DNA from: Cervus elaphus
Lineage: Eukaryota; Chordata; Mammalia; Artiodactyla; Cervidae
Assembly: GCF_910594005.1 (NCBI RefSeq)
Contig: NC_057848.1
Coordinates: 133,744,155-133,808,154, forward strand
Direction of reading: 5' to 3'
Length of the DNA stretch: 64,000 nucleotides
Shown here: positions 22,294-32,930 of the stretch, piece by piece
Position numbering within the stretch: position 1 is the stretch's first letter
How the letters are laid out: each line of letters begins with the position of its first letter
Translations under genes and position numbers: made by a program
Notes under the pieces: generated by a model
Databases searched by the model: none
Seen by the model: the letters and a program-made list of their open reading frames with translations, nothing else
Told to the model about the DNA's origin: nothing

Positions 22294-23739
22294 TGGAAAA
22301 CTCAGCAGTGGCCACAGGACTGGAAAAGGTCAGTTTTCATTCCAATCCCAAAGAAAGGCAATGCCAAAGAATGCTCAAACTACCACACAATTGTACTTAT
22401 CTCACACACTAGTAAAGTAATGCTCAAAATTCTCCAAGCCAGGCTTCAACAATATGTGAACCATGAACTTACAGATGTTCAATTCAAGCTGGTTTTAGAA
22501 AAGGCAGAGGAACCAGAGATCAATTTGCCAACATCTGCTGGATCATTGAAAATGCAAGAGAGTTCCAGAAAAACATCTACTTCTGCTTTATTGACCATGC
22601 CAAAGTCTTTGATATATGGATCACAACTAACTGTGGGAAATTCTGAAAAAGATGGGAATACCAGACCACCTGACCTGCCTCTTGAGAAACCTGTATGCAG
22701 GTCAGGAAGCAACAGTTAGAACTGAAATGTTGTGAAGTAATTAGCCTCCAACTAATAAAAAAAAAAAATAGTCAATAACTTAGAACTGGACATGGAACCA
22801 CAGACTGGTTCCAAATAGGAAAAGGAGTACGTCAAGGCTGTATATTGTCACCCTGCTTATTTAACTTATACGCAGAGTACATCATGAGAAATGCTGGGCT
22901 GGATGAAGCACAAGCTAGAATCAAGATTGCCAGGAGAAATATCAATAACCTCAGATATGCAGACAACACCACCCTTATGGCAGAAAGTGAAGAAGAGCTA
23001 AAGAGCCTCTTGATGAAAGTAAAAGAGGAGAGTGAAAAAGTTGGCCTAAAGCTCAACATTCAGAAAATGAGGATCATGGCATCTGGTCCCATCATTTCAT
23101 GGCAAATAGATGGAGAAACGGTGGAAACAGTGGCAGACTTTATTTTGGGGAACTCCAGTATCACTGCAGGTGGTGACTGCAGCCATGAAATTAAAAGACA
23201 CTTACTCCTTGGAAGGAAAGTTATGACCAGCCTAGACAGCATATTAAAAAGCAGAGACATTACTTTGCCATCAAAGGTCCATCTAGTCAAAGTTATGGTT
23301 TTTCCAGTGGTCATGTATGGATGTGAGAGTTGGACTATAAAGAAAGCTGAGCACCGAAGAATTGATGCTTTTGAATTGTGGTGTTGGAGAAGACTCTTGA
23401 GAGTCCCTTGGACTGCAAGGAGATCCAACCAGTCCAACCTAAAGGAGATCAGTCCTGGATGTTCATTGGAAGGACTGATGCTGAAGCTGAAACTCCAGTA
23501 CTTTGGCCACCTCATGCGAAGAGTTGACTCATTTGAAAAGACCCTGATGCTGGGAAAGATTGAAGGCATGAGGAGAAGGGGACACAGAGGATGAGATGGT
23601 TGGATGGCATCACCGACTCAGTGGACATAAGTTTGGGTAAACTCAGGGAGTTGGTGATGGACAGGGAGGCCTGGTGTGCTGCAGTCCATGGAGTCACAGA
23701 GAGTTGGACATGACTGAGCAACTGAACTGAACTGAACTG
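22294..23739 (+). mobile_element. BovB (RTE-type) LINE, 5'-truncated, with decayed reverse transcriptase
   Basis: This is the longest mobile element in the window. It encodes part of the BovB reverse transcriptase, the enzyme that copies BovB (and probably Bov-tA) RNA into genomic DNA. An RT fragment in one frame (about 22330-22490) is followed by frame shifts, and a long open stretch at 22845-23594 carries the palm region and C-terminus. The RT active-site box reads YADN instead of YADD: the last Asp codon is AAC at 22965-22967, so the enzyme would be dead even if the frame were whole. A 55-bp L1 insert interrupts it at 22725-22779. The 3' end is the BovB tandem tail (gaactgaactgaactga). The direct repeat aggatggggat at 22283-22293 and 23740-23750 defines the insertion. 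The minus-strand frame at 23060-23569 is a shadow. Confidence 0.95.
22725..22779 (+). repeat. 55-bp severely truncated bovine-type L1 insertion
   Basis: Only the last bases of the ruminant L1 3' UTR ('gtaattagcctccaactaat') and an A tail are present. They are flanked by the direct repeat ttagaactg at 22716-22724 and 22780-22788, and the insert sits inside BovB RT-coding sequence that is otherwise continuous. Confidence 0.92.
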
Positions 23740-23902
23740 AGGATGGGGATGCTATCACACTTCTATGGTGGAAGATAATGATTGGTATCTTAGCTGAACG
23801 TTGGCATTCAGTTTCTGGAGTCCCAGTGAGCATTTCAAAAGAAGTATAAGAATTTGCATTAACACTTAGAATAATTTTATTGTTGAGAGGTAGTATTTTG
23901 TT

Positions 23903-24305
23903 TTTCAGTTGCTAAGTCGTGTCCAACTCTTTGTGACCCCATGGGCTGCAGCACTCCAGGCCCCCTGTTTCCTATCTCCTAGAGGCTGCTCAAATTCATG
24001 TCAGTCAGGGATGCTATCTAACCATCTCATCCTCTGTCACTTCCCTCTGCTCCTGCCTTCAATCTTTCCCAGCATCAGTCTTTTCCATTGAGTCAGTGCT
24101 TCCCATCAGGTGAACAAAGTACTGGAGCTTCAGCATAAGCCCTTCAGTGAATATTCAGGGTTGATTTCCTTTTGGATTGACTGGTTTGATCTCTTTGCAG
24201 TCCAAGGGACTCTCAAGAGTCTTCTCCAGCACCACAGTTTGAAAGCATTAATTCTTTGGTACTGAGCCTTCTTTATGGTCCAATTCTCATATCTGTACAT
24301 GACAA
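23903..24305 (-). repeat. BovB LINE 3' end, minus strand
   Basis: This is an antisense BovB 3' terminal segment, from 'cagttgctaagtcgtgtcc' through 'aatctttcccagcatcagtc' to 'gtccaattctcatatctgta'. It is 5'-truncated at its right end and more diverged than the copy just to its left. Confidence 0.9.
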
Positions 24306-24311
24306 TCAGTG

Positions 24312-24510
24312 TTACAGATTAAGGGCATAGACTCTGGATAAGACGTAATCTATGTGACCTTGGATAAGTTATCTAACTTCTCTGTATCTCAGTTTCCTCA
24401 TTAGTAGCATAAAGATAATGGTCCCCATAGTGTTGTTGTTACTTAATATATGTAAAATACTTGGAATAGTGCCTGGCTTGTATTAAGTGATAAACAAGCA
24501 TCAGTTATTA
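24312..24510 (+). repeat. MIR SINE
   Basis: The MIR order is clear: 'gggcatagactctggataag', 'gtgaccttggataagttatc', 'ctcagtttcctcattagtag' and 'gtgcctggcttgtattaag'. Confidence 0.8.
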
Positions 24511-25168
24511 TGTTAACTACATTCTCCTTAGAGTTCCTTACTGAGTAGCAGTATAAACTAATATTACGTTTTATTGTTCAAATTCTGCTTCTATAAAAAG
24601 AAATATTATTTGTGTTGTCTTATTGGCATCAATTGGTTGACAAATAGTTGGTGTGTGTAGACAGGTAAGGTCAGTTTCATGGCTATTTGGGACATTTGCA
24701 CAATGAAGAAAATTTTAGTTACACAAGTACTGACTTCTGTTATATGTATATACTACTTATCCTACCACTTAATATTTTTCTTTAACACACTTAAAATGAA
24801 GAAAAGTCTTAAGTACATTTCCCTAAAAGAGAAAACACTTCATCATTACAATAAATACTCTATATCATTTGCCTTAAGTAGATGATAACCATAGATATAA
24901 ATACAATGAAAACAGCACAATTTTACTAAAGTCTAACTAAATAACACTTGACTGCCCGGAGCTTGAGGTTGGCTTTCTGTTAAAAAAAAAAAAAAAAGCA
25001 AGTGTTAGAGGGTGTTAAAAGACCAGCCCTGAGTTGAAACTTTCTTAGTGATGTAATCAGTAGATTAAAAGTGATTCAACAGAGAATAGTGCTCTCGATT
25101 CATGACTTAATGTTATTGAATGGTGGGCATGAGGCCCGCCAAAGCCATCCCTGAAATTCTCTCTCCCG
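24511..25168. other. AT-rich intergenic DNA, no gene recognised
   Basis: No gene is seen. A 15-17 base A run lies at about 24981-24996. The frame at 24679-24885 has no recognisable features. Confidence 0.5.
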
Positions 25169-25388
25169 CACTTCCCAGGTGGCCCAGTGGTAAAGAACCT
25201 GCCTGCCAGTGCAGGAGACATGAGAAATGTGGGTTCAGTCCCTGGGTCGGGAAGATCCCCTGGAGGAGGGCATGGCAACCCACTTCAGTCTTGTTGACTG
25301 GAGAATCCCTTGGACAGAGGAGCCTGTTGGGCTATACTCCATAGGGTCGAAAAGAGTTGGACACGACTGAAGTGACTTAGCATGCACA
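25169..25388 (+). repeat. Bov-tA SINE (variant with extra block)
   Basis: This is a plus-strand Bov-tA carrying the extra 'atgagaaatgtgggttc' style block between the head and the B-box-like segment, and a 3' end 'gacttagcatgcaca'. The copies at 36245 and 39143 carry related variants. Confidence 0.92.
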
Positions 25389-25921
25389 CACTTCCAGTAG
25401 CACAAGTTCTACACAAAAAAAGAGCCCTGTTCTAGAGGGACTAAAGGCCTAGAAGTAGGAAGAAGACTAAGAATGGTGCTTCACTCTTTTTCCCTCCATT
25501 TTCTACCTCAAGGGAAGTAGAGGGTCTGGAGTTCAAATTCTTTCCCCAACATTTACTTAGAGGTTAGCTTATCATCTCCTGTTTCTTCACCTGAAATATG
25601 TGTGGGGTGGGGGGTGAGGAGTGGGGGTAAAATGATAGTATCCAACATGCAGAGTTATAATGAAAATTAATTATGAGCACATACAAGGAGTGCTTAGTAC
25701 AGGTCTTGACTATTGTAAATCCTAATTATGTATATATACATATATATATATATACACACATATACATGTATATATATCTTGTGTTATAAATGGGAATGTG
25801 CATATATTGACATGCTTTTTATTTTTAATAATAACTTACAGTTCTTTCTCCATGTGACTTCATATAAATCTACCTCATTTTGAAAATGACTACATAGAAC
25901 CCCAAAGTATGTATATTCCAT
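25389..25921. repeat. Intergenic with TA-rich microsatellite
   Basis: A (TA)n/(CATATA)n tract occupies about 25729-25776. The DNA from about 25790 to 25920 resembles a diverged antisense L1. No gene. Confidence 0.55.
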
Positions 25922-26029
25922 ATTTTTTTTGGCATGCTAGATCTTAGTTCCCTAACCAGGAATTGAATCCCCCATGCCCACTGTGGTGGAAGTGTGAAGT
26001 CTTAACCACTCGACTGCCAGGGAATTCCC
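25922..26029 (-). repeat. CHR-type SINE fragment
   Basis: Antisense CHR text: poly(T), 'gatcttagttccctaaccag', 'gaagtcttaaccactcgact' and 'gccagggaattccc'. The short repeat tccatatt on each side may be a target duplication. Confidence 0.85.
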
Positions 26030-27457
26030 CTCCATATTATTTTTTAATTTGTCTTTTGTTGGGGGACATTCATATTGTTGTGTCTGTGTGTGCATGTGTG
26101 TGTGTTAATTTTACAAGTGAGGGGATTAAGGCTCATGGAGGCTAAGGCAGCCATAAGATACCTAAGCCACACTGTGTTCTATGCCTCTGTCCTCTGGAAC
26201 ATTGTCAACAGTAGCTTCAGCCCCACCAATGGTGATTGCCCTATCTACATATGCCAGAAAGATCAGCTGTCCCTAAATGTCAGATTCCTTAACTGGAGTC
26301 AAGGCAGTTTGAGTCACATGTAAAGTAATAAATGTAAAATGATATTACTCAAGGAGGTATGTAAAAGCCCCCCTGCCTGTACAAAGGGCAGAAGCAAGTG
26401 GAGTGGAAGTGAAATGGGGTAAGCAGAGATTGGACAGGGCAGGGAAAGACTGGGAGTTAGAGGAAGCAACACCGAGACTCATTAGAAAGGAGACAAGCAG
26501 GAAAACTTCACAGGCTCACTGTGCCCACATCTCAATTTTGCATTCTCTTTTGTCACCTGTTTATGGTGTAGAAGAAATAGCAAATTGCATTTCAGTGCCT
26601 GTCTAGCACAATGCCTCATCCTGCAAATGCTCAATAAATATTTACTAAGTGAATGAATAGATTTACATTCTTGATTACCTAAGACTTACGGAATGTTGAG
26701 CCAGGCGTGTTAGCATGGCAGGCATGCCATCTGGGAGTAAAGACACCGTCAGACCTGGCCTCATGCAGGCGAGCCATGTCAGACTAGCGGGCAGAGGGAA
26801 GTGCCGACCTTTATAGTTGCCACGTGGAATTGAACACAATTCATAACATTGTTTCAGGTGCTACTGGAGGAAAAAATAGCTTGAAAGAACCATTACCAGA
26901 CTTCATATGTCCTTTGAGCAGCATCATAAAAATAGGATATCTTGCCCAAGTTTATGATTCCATTACAAAAGAAAAATAAAGCCATTAGTAAATCTAAGGG
27001 AAGATATTGACTACACATCTCTTTGTCTGAGTCAGTTTACAGAATATATTGAATTGGGCTCTGTGGCCCCCAGGAGCAAAATCCATGAGTTATTTTTAGA
27101 GGAGTTAGAGCAAGTCTAAATAAGTGTAAGGCTGTCTGCCTTGAGTTGCTCTTTATAGTAGCAATATCATCCTCTTTATATCTTAGACATGCTTTCGAGG
27201 TACAATACTTGGAGCACAGGTAGCCTGCATTCCAGGTCAAAAAATCTGTGAACTGAGTGCTTTTAGAGCAATGGTTCAAATTGATTTGAAGTTGTTCAAA
27301 TCAAATGTAGGTTATGCAGTTTGAATTCTGGTTGTTCCTCTTTTTAGCTGTGTGTATTAGTCATGATTTTGCTGACATAAAGCTGTGTAGTAAATAACTA
27401 TCAAATCTCCCTTATTTTTCTCACTTGCAAGCCACTGGGTTGACTATGGCTCTATGG
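26030..27457. repeat. Intergenic with (TG)n and an L2-like end
   Basis: A (TG)n tract lies at about 26081-26105. About 26590-26665 ('gctcaataaatatttactaa', 'gtgaatgaatag') resembles an L2 3' end. No exon is recognised. Confidence 0.45.
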
Positions 27458-27668
27458 GGCTTGCTTCCCTGATGACTCAGTGGTAAAGAGTCCACCCACC
27501 AAAGCAGGAGCCACAGGGGACAGGAGTTCAATCCCTGGGTCAGGAAGATCCCCTGGAAAAGGAAATGGCAACCCAGTCCAGTATTCTTGCCTGAAAAATC
27601 CCATGGACAGAGGAGCCTGGCGGGCTACAGTCCCGTGGTTCACAAAGAGTCAGACATAACTGAGCATG
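27458..27668 (+). repeat. Bov-tA SINE
   Basis: This is a plus-strand Bov-tA, from 'ggcttgcttccctgatgact' to 'gacataactgagcatgcatg'. The DNA on both sides (about 27345-27455 and 27670-27925) resembles an antisense MaLR-like LTR, which it may interrupt. Confidence 0.92.
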
Positions 27669-27934
27669 CATGCTGTGGAGTTCAATGAGGGTCAGCTGGG
27701 CTTGGTGCCAGGCTGTGGGTTGGATTCAAGTCTGTTTCCTGTACCTCCTCGGTCTGGAGAGGATCCCCAGGGTAGGTTCCCTCATGGTGGAAGTGCAAGG
27801 AAGAAAGTCAAAGTCATGCAGGCACATCTGAAACCTCTACTTGTGTCATATGCAGACTAACATTTCATTGGCCAAAGCCTAGGTCATTGAAACAGGGAAG
27901 TATACTTCTTCCATAGAAAGGGGATAAGACAAGA

Positions 27935-28150
27935 TGGAAAAATTGTAAGCAAGTACTGCAATCTAACACACCATGGGACCTTGGTTAAGATGTGAAACTT
28001 CTTTGTGCCTCGTTTTCATTATCTGAAAGATGGGCATCATAAAGTTATCTACTTCATAGAGTCGTTTGGAGACTTTAATGAGTGAATATGTGTCAAATAG
28101 TTGAAACAGTGCCTGGCTCATAGTAAGTACTCAAAAAATATCAATTATTC
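27935..28150 (+). repeat. MIR SINE
   Basis: 'gggaccttggttaagatgtg', 'cgttttcattatctgaaaga', 'cagtgcctggctcatagtaa' and 'gtactcaaaaaatatcaat' follow the MIR consensus. Confidence 0.8.
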
Positions 28151-28847
28151 ATGCTTAAACTATTTTGTAAGCAAGTAAAGTAAAAAGTTCTTGATTTCTA
28201 GGAATCTAAATTACAACAAATTTTAACATAATTGTATCATTTATCCTAATGGACATATTAGCACATATTCAGAAAGATGATAAAATAAGAGTTGAAGTAA
28301 GTAGAACATTGATTAATCAGAAATCAACACTGCCTGGCTCTACAAATTTTCAATTGTTAAAATTGCAAGGGACATTGGAAATCCTCTCACCCAGAAGACA
28401 AAGGTTAGGATTAAGTATCACTTTGGCACGTCACTGAAACTAATTTGAAACATATATAAAATTGGGATAATCAGGTTGTTTCTCTGACTTGAACCCAGGT
28501 CCACCGAGGAACTCTGGGAGTCACTGGAGCACATATACCTCAGAGTTTTTCCACCCAGGGAGCTGGAGTATTTATACACTAATTTCTGTCATTTATTGAC
28601 TGAGCAGCACTCCCAAAGGAGCATTAATTTCTCTGCCCTTCTGCTTGGATGGCAAAGCGGGCTCTGGAGGGCAGAGGAAACCTTCAGGCCTGTGTGCTCA
28701 GAAGTGGTGAGAATGATAGAATCTGGAATTAGCAACTGCTACCCTCTCTCATTTTTTTTAGACAACATCCATTTATTCATATAGATTAAAAAATTAAAGA
28801 AATAGAAAAAAATTTCCTTATGATGAGAACTCAGGATTTACTCTAAC
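28151..28847. other. Intergenic DNA, no gene recognised
   Basis: No gene or named repeat is supported. Frames at 28249-28437 and 28596-28784 lack motifs and context. Confidence 0.5.
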
Positions 28848-29152
28848 AACTTTCATATATAACATACAGCAGTGTTAATTTTATTTGTCATGTTATACAT
28901 TACATCCCTAGAACTTATTTATTTTGTAATAGGAAGTTTGTACATGTTGACTGCCTTCATCCAATTCTTCCTCCCCCTGTCTCTGATAACCACAAATCTT
29001 GTCTCATTTTCTGATTTTGTTTTTGAATTATAATTGACCTACAACACTGTGTTAGTTCCTGTTACACAGCCTAGTGATTCAATATTTCTGTACATTTCAA
29101 AATAATCACCATGATAAGTCTAGTTATGATCTATCATATACAAAGATATTAC
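28848..29152 (-). repeat. L1 3' UTR fragment, minus strand
   Basis: 'gaattataattgacctacaa', 'cactgtgttagttcctgtta' and 'gattcaatatttctgtacat' are antisense artiodactyl L1 3' UTR text. A Bov-tA fragment abuts its right end. Confidence 0.75.
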
Positions 29153-29277
29153 ATGGTGGTTTAGTCACTAAGTCATGTCTGACTCTTGCGACACCATGGA
29201 CTGCAGCCTGCCAGGCTCCTCTACCCATAGGATTCTCCAGGCAAGAATACTGGAGTGGGTTGCCATTTCTTTCTCCT
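29153..29277 (-). repeat. Bov-tA SINE, truncated
   Basis: This is a minus-strand 3' part only ('tttagtcactaagtcatgtc' to 'gggttgccatttctttctcc'). The tRNA-like head is missing. Confidence 0.9.
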
Positions 29278-29483
29278 GCCCTCTCTCATTGTTTGCTGGT
29301 TTCCACTGAAGTAGTGAGCAGAACTGTCTTTATAAATCCTTATCCATGTCACCACTGACCTCTAATCTCCAGCTCTTGGAATGCTATCAACTGGTAACTC
29401 CTAAAACATACTGGTTGAATGAATTAACAAATGATTTATTCCATCCATTAAAAAGAAATGGGGTGTGTGTGTGTGTTAATAAA

Positions 29484-30118
29484 TGTATTTTTATTTTCAG
29501 AGCAGTTTTAGGTTTAAATGAAAACTGAGCAGAAAGTACAAAGGGTTTCTATATACTTCCTCCCCCACCGTCCCACCCTCAGTTTCCCCAGTTATTAACA
29601 TCTGGCATTAATGTGGTGCATTTGTTATGACTGACATATCAATAGTGGTACTTTATTATTTACTAAAGTCTATGGTTTATATTGGGCTTCCCTCATAGCT
29701 CAGTTGGTAAAAAATCCACCTGCAATGCAGGAGAACCCGGTTTGATTCCTGGGTCAGGAAGAGCCACTGGAGAAGGGATAAGCTACCCACTCCGGTATTC
29801 CGGCCTGGAGAATTCCATGGACTATAACAGTCCATGGGGTCGCAAAGAGTTGGACACGACTGAGCGACTTTCATTTTCACTTTCATGGTTTATATTAGGG
29901 TTCAGTCTTTGTGTTGTACAGTTCTATGGGTTTTGCCAAATGCATAATGTCATGTATCTACCATTACAGTTTCATATGGAATGATTTCAGTACTCTAAAC
30001 ATCCCCTGTGCTCCATCTATTCATTCTTTCCTTTCATCCCTCCCCCAACCACTGATCTTTTTACTGCCTCAATGGACTTTTTTGCATTTCTTTCTTTTAC
30101 AGAATTTGAAAGTAGTTT
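29484..30118 (-). repeat. L1 3' region, minus strand, split by a SINE
   Basis: 'tttcagagcagttttaggtt', 'gcagaaagtacaaagggttt' and 'actaaagtctatggtttata' on the left continue after the SINE into 'ttatattagggttcagtctt', 'cagttctatgggttttgcc' and 'accactgatctttttactgc'. A (TG)n tract precedes it at about 29463-29477. Confidence 0.85.
29684..29884 (+). repeat. Bov-tA SINE with 12-bp target duplication
   Basis: This is a plus-strand Bov-tA inserted into L1. The direct repeat atggtttatatt is at 29672-29683 and 29885-29896. Confidence 0.95.
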
Positions 30119-30126
30119 ACTAGGAT

Positions 30127-30243
30127 TTTTTTTTAGGCCACATTATGCAATATGTGGGACCTTAGTTCCCTAACCAGAGATTGAACTCATGTCCCCTGCA
30201 TTGGGAGTGCTGAGCCTTAACCACTGGACCACCAGGGAAATCT
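30127..30243 (-). repeat. CHR-type SINE fragment
   Basis: Antisense CHR text: 'ttttaggccacattatgcaa', 'gaccttagttccctaaccag', 'ccttaaccactggaccacca' and 'gggaaatct'. Confidence 0.88.
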
Positions 30244-31324
30244 TGCCTCTGTGGTTTTGACTGCAACAGTCTTTTGAAAAAACAGTTGCAAAGCATTTGA
30301 AACTTACAATGTTTAATTTAACTAAAATTTCCATCATTTTCAGAGGACAACATGGATACTAGTTTACAAACTGATAAACTCTGCTTTTTTTAATAGACAA
30401 CTTCTATATCAAGTCCCCTTGTGGTCTCACAAATTGTCTTACCCCCATTTGCCTTCTCTCATCCTTCTGCACTTGAATGCCCCTCTCCCTTGAGTTTTGG
30501 CATCTTTGGAGCTGCAAAAACCATTGCATTAAATTAATTTAGTGCCTGTTAATTGGAAATCAAAGTTGCTATACTTGGCATGATGTTAGATTATTAGACA
30601 AGTTTTTTGTGGCTTTGGGGGGACTTGTTCAGGTAGGTGGTAGTAGAAGGAGTATTGTTTGGTACTTGCTGTGTTTTCTTTAGATTTTTATTCCAATTTT
30701 ATTCCCTATCCTAATTGCAGTGAGAACTGATTTAGCAGCTGTAATGTCACTCACAGCCTCCTGACATTGCTAGCAACTCATTTATTTCTTCTCTTCATTG
30801 CTTCCTTCAGTTCTCCCAATTTCTCTTCTAAAGCATCTTTGTTCAAAAACAAACAAAAATGTATTATAAGGAAAACCCATAACTAAGAATCCACACTACA
30901 TTCTTCATATTAAAAAGCACTTTGGGGATCACCTTCATTTCTACCAACAAATAAACATTTTCCCAAAGCTTAAACAAAGACATCACTTTAACAGTCTATA
31001 AAGAGACTGGCAAAATCTGACAGTATATTAAAACACTGACGTTATTATGTTAAAAAATTATACAGATAGCACATAAAGATTATATTGGCTGAATAATTTG
31101 TTTAAAGATATTTCAGCACCACTTTATTACATTTTTCTTTATTGATGACATGTTTAACAATGTTAAAAAGCTTCACAGTGATTTTTATCATATGGTTCTC
31201 TATGAGAGGGAGAGAGAAAGTCAAGAATAAGAGTATTTTTTAAGTCTATAGTGAGCTGTCTGGTTCAACCAACACAGATTTGGTGTGTACTGTGACAGGG
31301 TGCTAAGATTCACAAAAACTAAGG
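30244..31324. other. AT-rich intergenic DNA, no gene recognised
   Basis: I see no gene or confidently named repeat between the CHR SINE and the L1 at 31325. Confidence 0.5.
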
Positions 31325-32187
31325 CATAAATGAGGTACCATCTCATGCCAGTCAGAATGGCTGCTATCAAAAAGTCTACAAAGAACAAATACTGGAGAGG
31401 GTGTGGAGAAAAGGGAACCCTCTTATACTGTTGGTGGGAATGCAAACCAGCACAGCCACTATGGAGAACAGTGTGGAGATTCCTTAAAAAACTGGAAATA
31501 GAACTGCCATACGACCCAGCAATCCCACTGCTGGGCATACACACCGAGGAAACCAGAATTGAAAGAGACACGTGTACCCCAATGTTCATCACAGCACTGT
31601 TTACAGTAGCTTGGACATGGAAGCAACCTAGATGCCCATCAGCAGATGAAGGGATAAGAAAGCTGTGGTACATATACACAATGGAATATTACTCAGCCAT
31701 TAAAAAAGAATACATTTAAATCAGTTCTAATGAGGTGGATGAAACTGGAGCCTATTATACAGAATGAAGTAAGTCAGAAAGAGAAACACCAATACAGTAT
31801 ATTAACACATATATACGGAATTTATAAAGATGGTAATGATGACCCTATATGCGAGACAGCAAAAGAGACACAGATACAAAGAATAGACTTTTGGACTCTG
31901 TGGGAGAAGGCAAGGGTGGGATGATTTGAGAGAATAGCATGGAAACATGTATATTACCATTTGTGAAATAGATCACCAGTCCAGGTTCGATGCATGAGAC
32001 GGGTTGCTCAGGGCTGGTGCACTGGGATGACCCTGAGGGATGGGATGGGGAGGGAGGTGGGAGGGAGGTTCAGGATGGGGAACACATGTACACCCATGGC
32101 TGATTCATGTCAATGTATGGCAAAAACCACTACAATATTGTAAAGTAATTAGCCTTCAATCAAAATAAATAAATAAATTTTTTTAAA
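31325..32187 (+). mobile_element. Ruminant L1 3' end with partly open ORF2 tail
   Basis: This is a 5'-truncated plus-strand L1 of about 860 bp. The frame 31330-31719 stays open for about 129 codons and reads as the C-terminal part of L1 ORF2 (the cysteine-rich end region after the reverse transcriptase), including 'ggaatattactcagccatta'. The 3' UTR follows, with the G-rich tract at 32033-32075, 'gctgattcatgtcaatgtat', 'gtaatta gcc' and an A-rich tail. A similar 'aaaaactaa' at 31315-31323 and in the tail region at about 32184-32193 may be the target duplication. With no 5' UTR, ORF1 or RT it cannot move by itself. Confidence 0.9.
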
Positions 32188-32189
32188 AA

Positions 32190-32590
32190 ACTAACTAGGT
32201 CATATTCTGTGCTATAGGTTGGGCTCTCCAAAGGCAAACAGCGAGATGCAGTTTGTGTTACATGATGGTTATTAGGGATCAACACCTGTGAAGAGAATGT
32301 TTGGGGAACAGGATTGAGCACAGAGAGAAACTGAACTGCAATGCAAGCCCCACAGAATCTCTTTGAATCTAGCAAGGAGCTCTGGAGCAAAACTTGTCCA
32401 TCAGAGTTGTCCTGAACCTGGCTGAACTGATTGGCACCTGAAATCCCCAACTTAAGCAGCCGTTGATTGTGGGCTGGCCAGGAGGCTGTCTGTGGTGGAA
32501 GCAGACCCTGAAGGGGCTGACCACACTTCCTGTGACTGGGCAGCAAGTCTGTCCTTGAAGGGGGGCTATAGTGTGGTGGGAAAAACATAC
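32190..32590 (+). repeat. Possible LTR-like repeat, related to 20180-20720
   Basis: Short colinear blocks ('ggttattaggga', 'aacaggattgagc', 'ctgattggc', 'tccttgaagggg') recur in the same order at 20180-20720. This suggests two diverged copies of one family that I cannot name. The minus-strand frame at 32160-32588 lies wholly in it and has no recognised domain. Confidence 0.4.
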
Positions 32591-32729
32591 CCCAATATAA
32601 TTTATCACAATGTGGGAAAAGTTATGATAGATGTATGTCCAGGTTGCTACGGAAGCACAGAACAGGGAATGGGACAGGATGGATAGCAAAAAAAAAAAAA
32701 AATGGTTTCTAGAAAGAGTAACTCCGGGG

Positions 32730-32930
32730 GCTTCCCACTTGGCGTGGTGGTAAAGAATCTGCCTGCCAAAGCAGGAGATGTGAGTTCAATCCCTGGGTCA
32801 AGAAGATCCCCTGGAGGAAGGCAGGGTCAACCCGATCCAGTATTCTTGCCTGAGAATCCCAGGGATAGAGGAGCCTGGCAGGCATCACTCCTTGGGGCCG
32901 CAGAGTCACGACATGACTGAGCACAACTCC
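32730..32930 (+). repeat. Bov-tA SINE
   Basis: This is a diverged plus-strand Bov-tA, from 'ggggcttcccacttggc' to 'gacatgactgagcacaa'. It follows a 14-base A run at about 32688-32701. Confidence 0.9.

Noticed and set aside
23060..23569. Minus-strand 169-codon frame at 23 kb
   Set aside because: It is the antisense shadow of BovB reverse transcriptase sequence.
31221..31679. Minus-strand 152-codon frame at 31 kb
   Set aside because: It is antisense to the L1 ORF2 tail and has no independent support.
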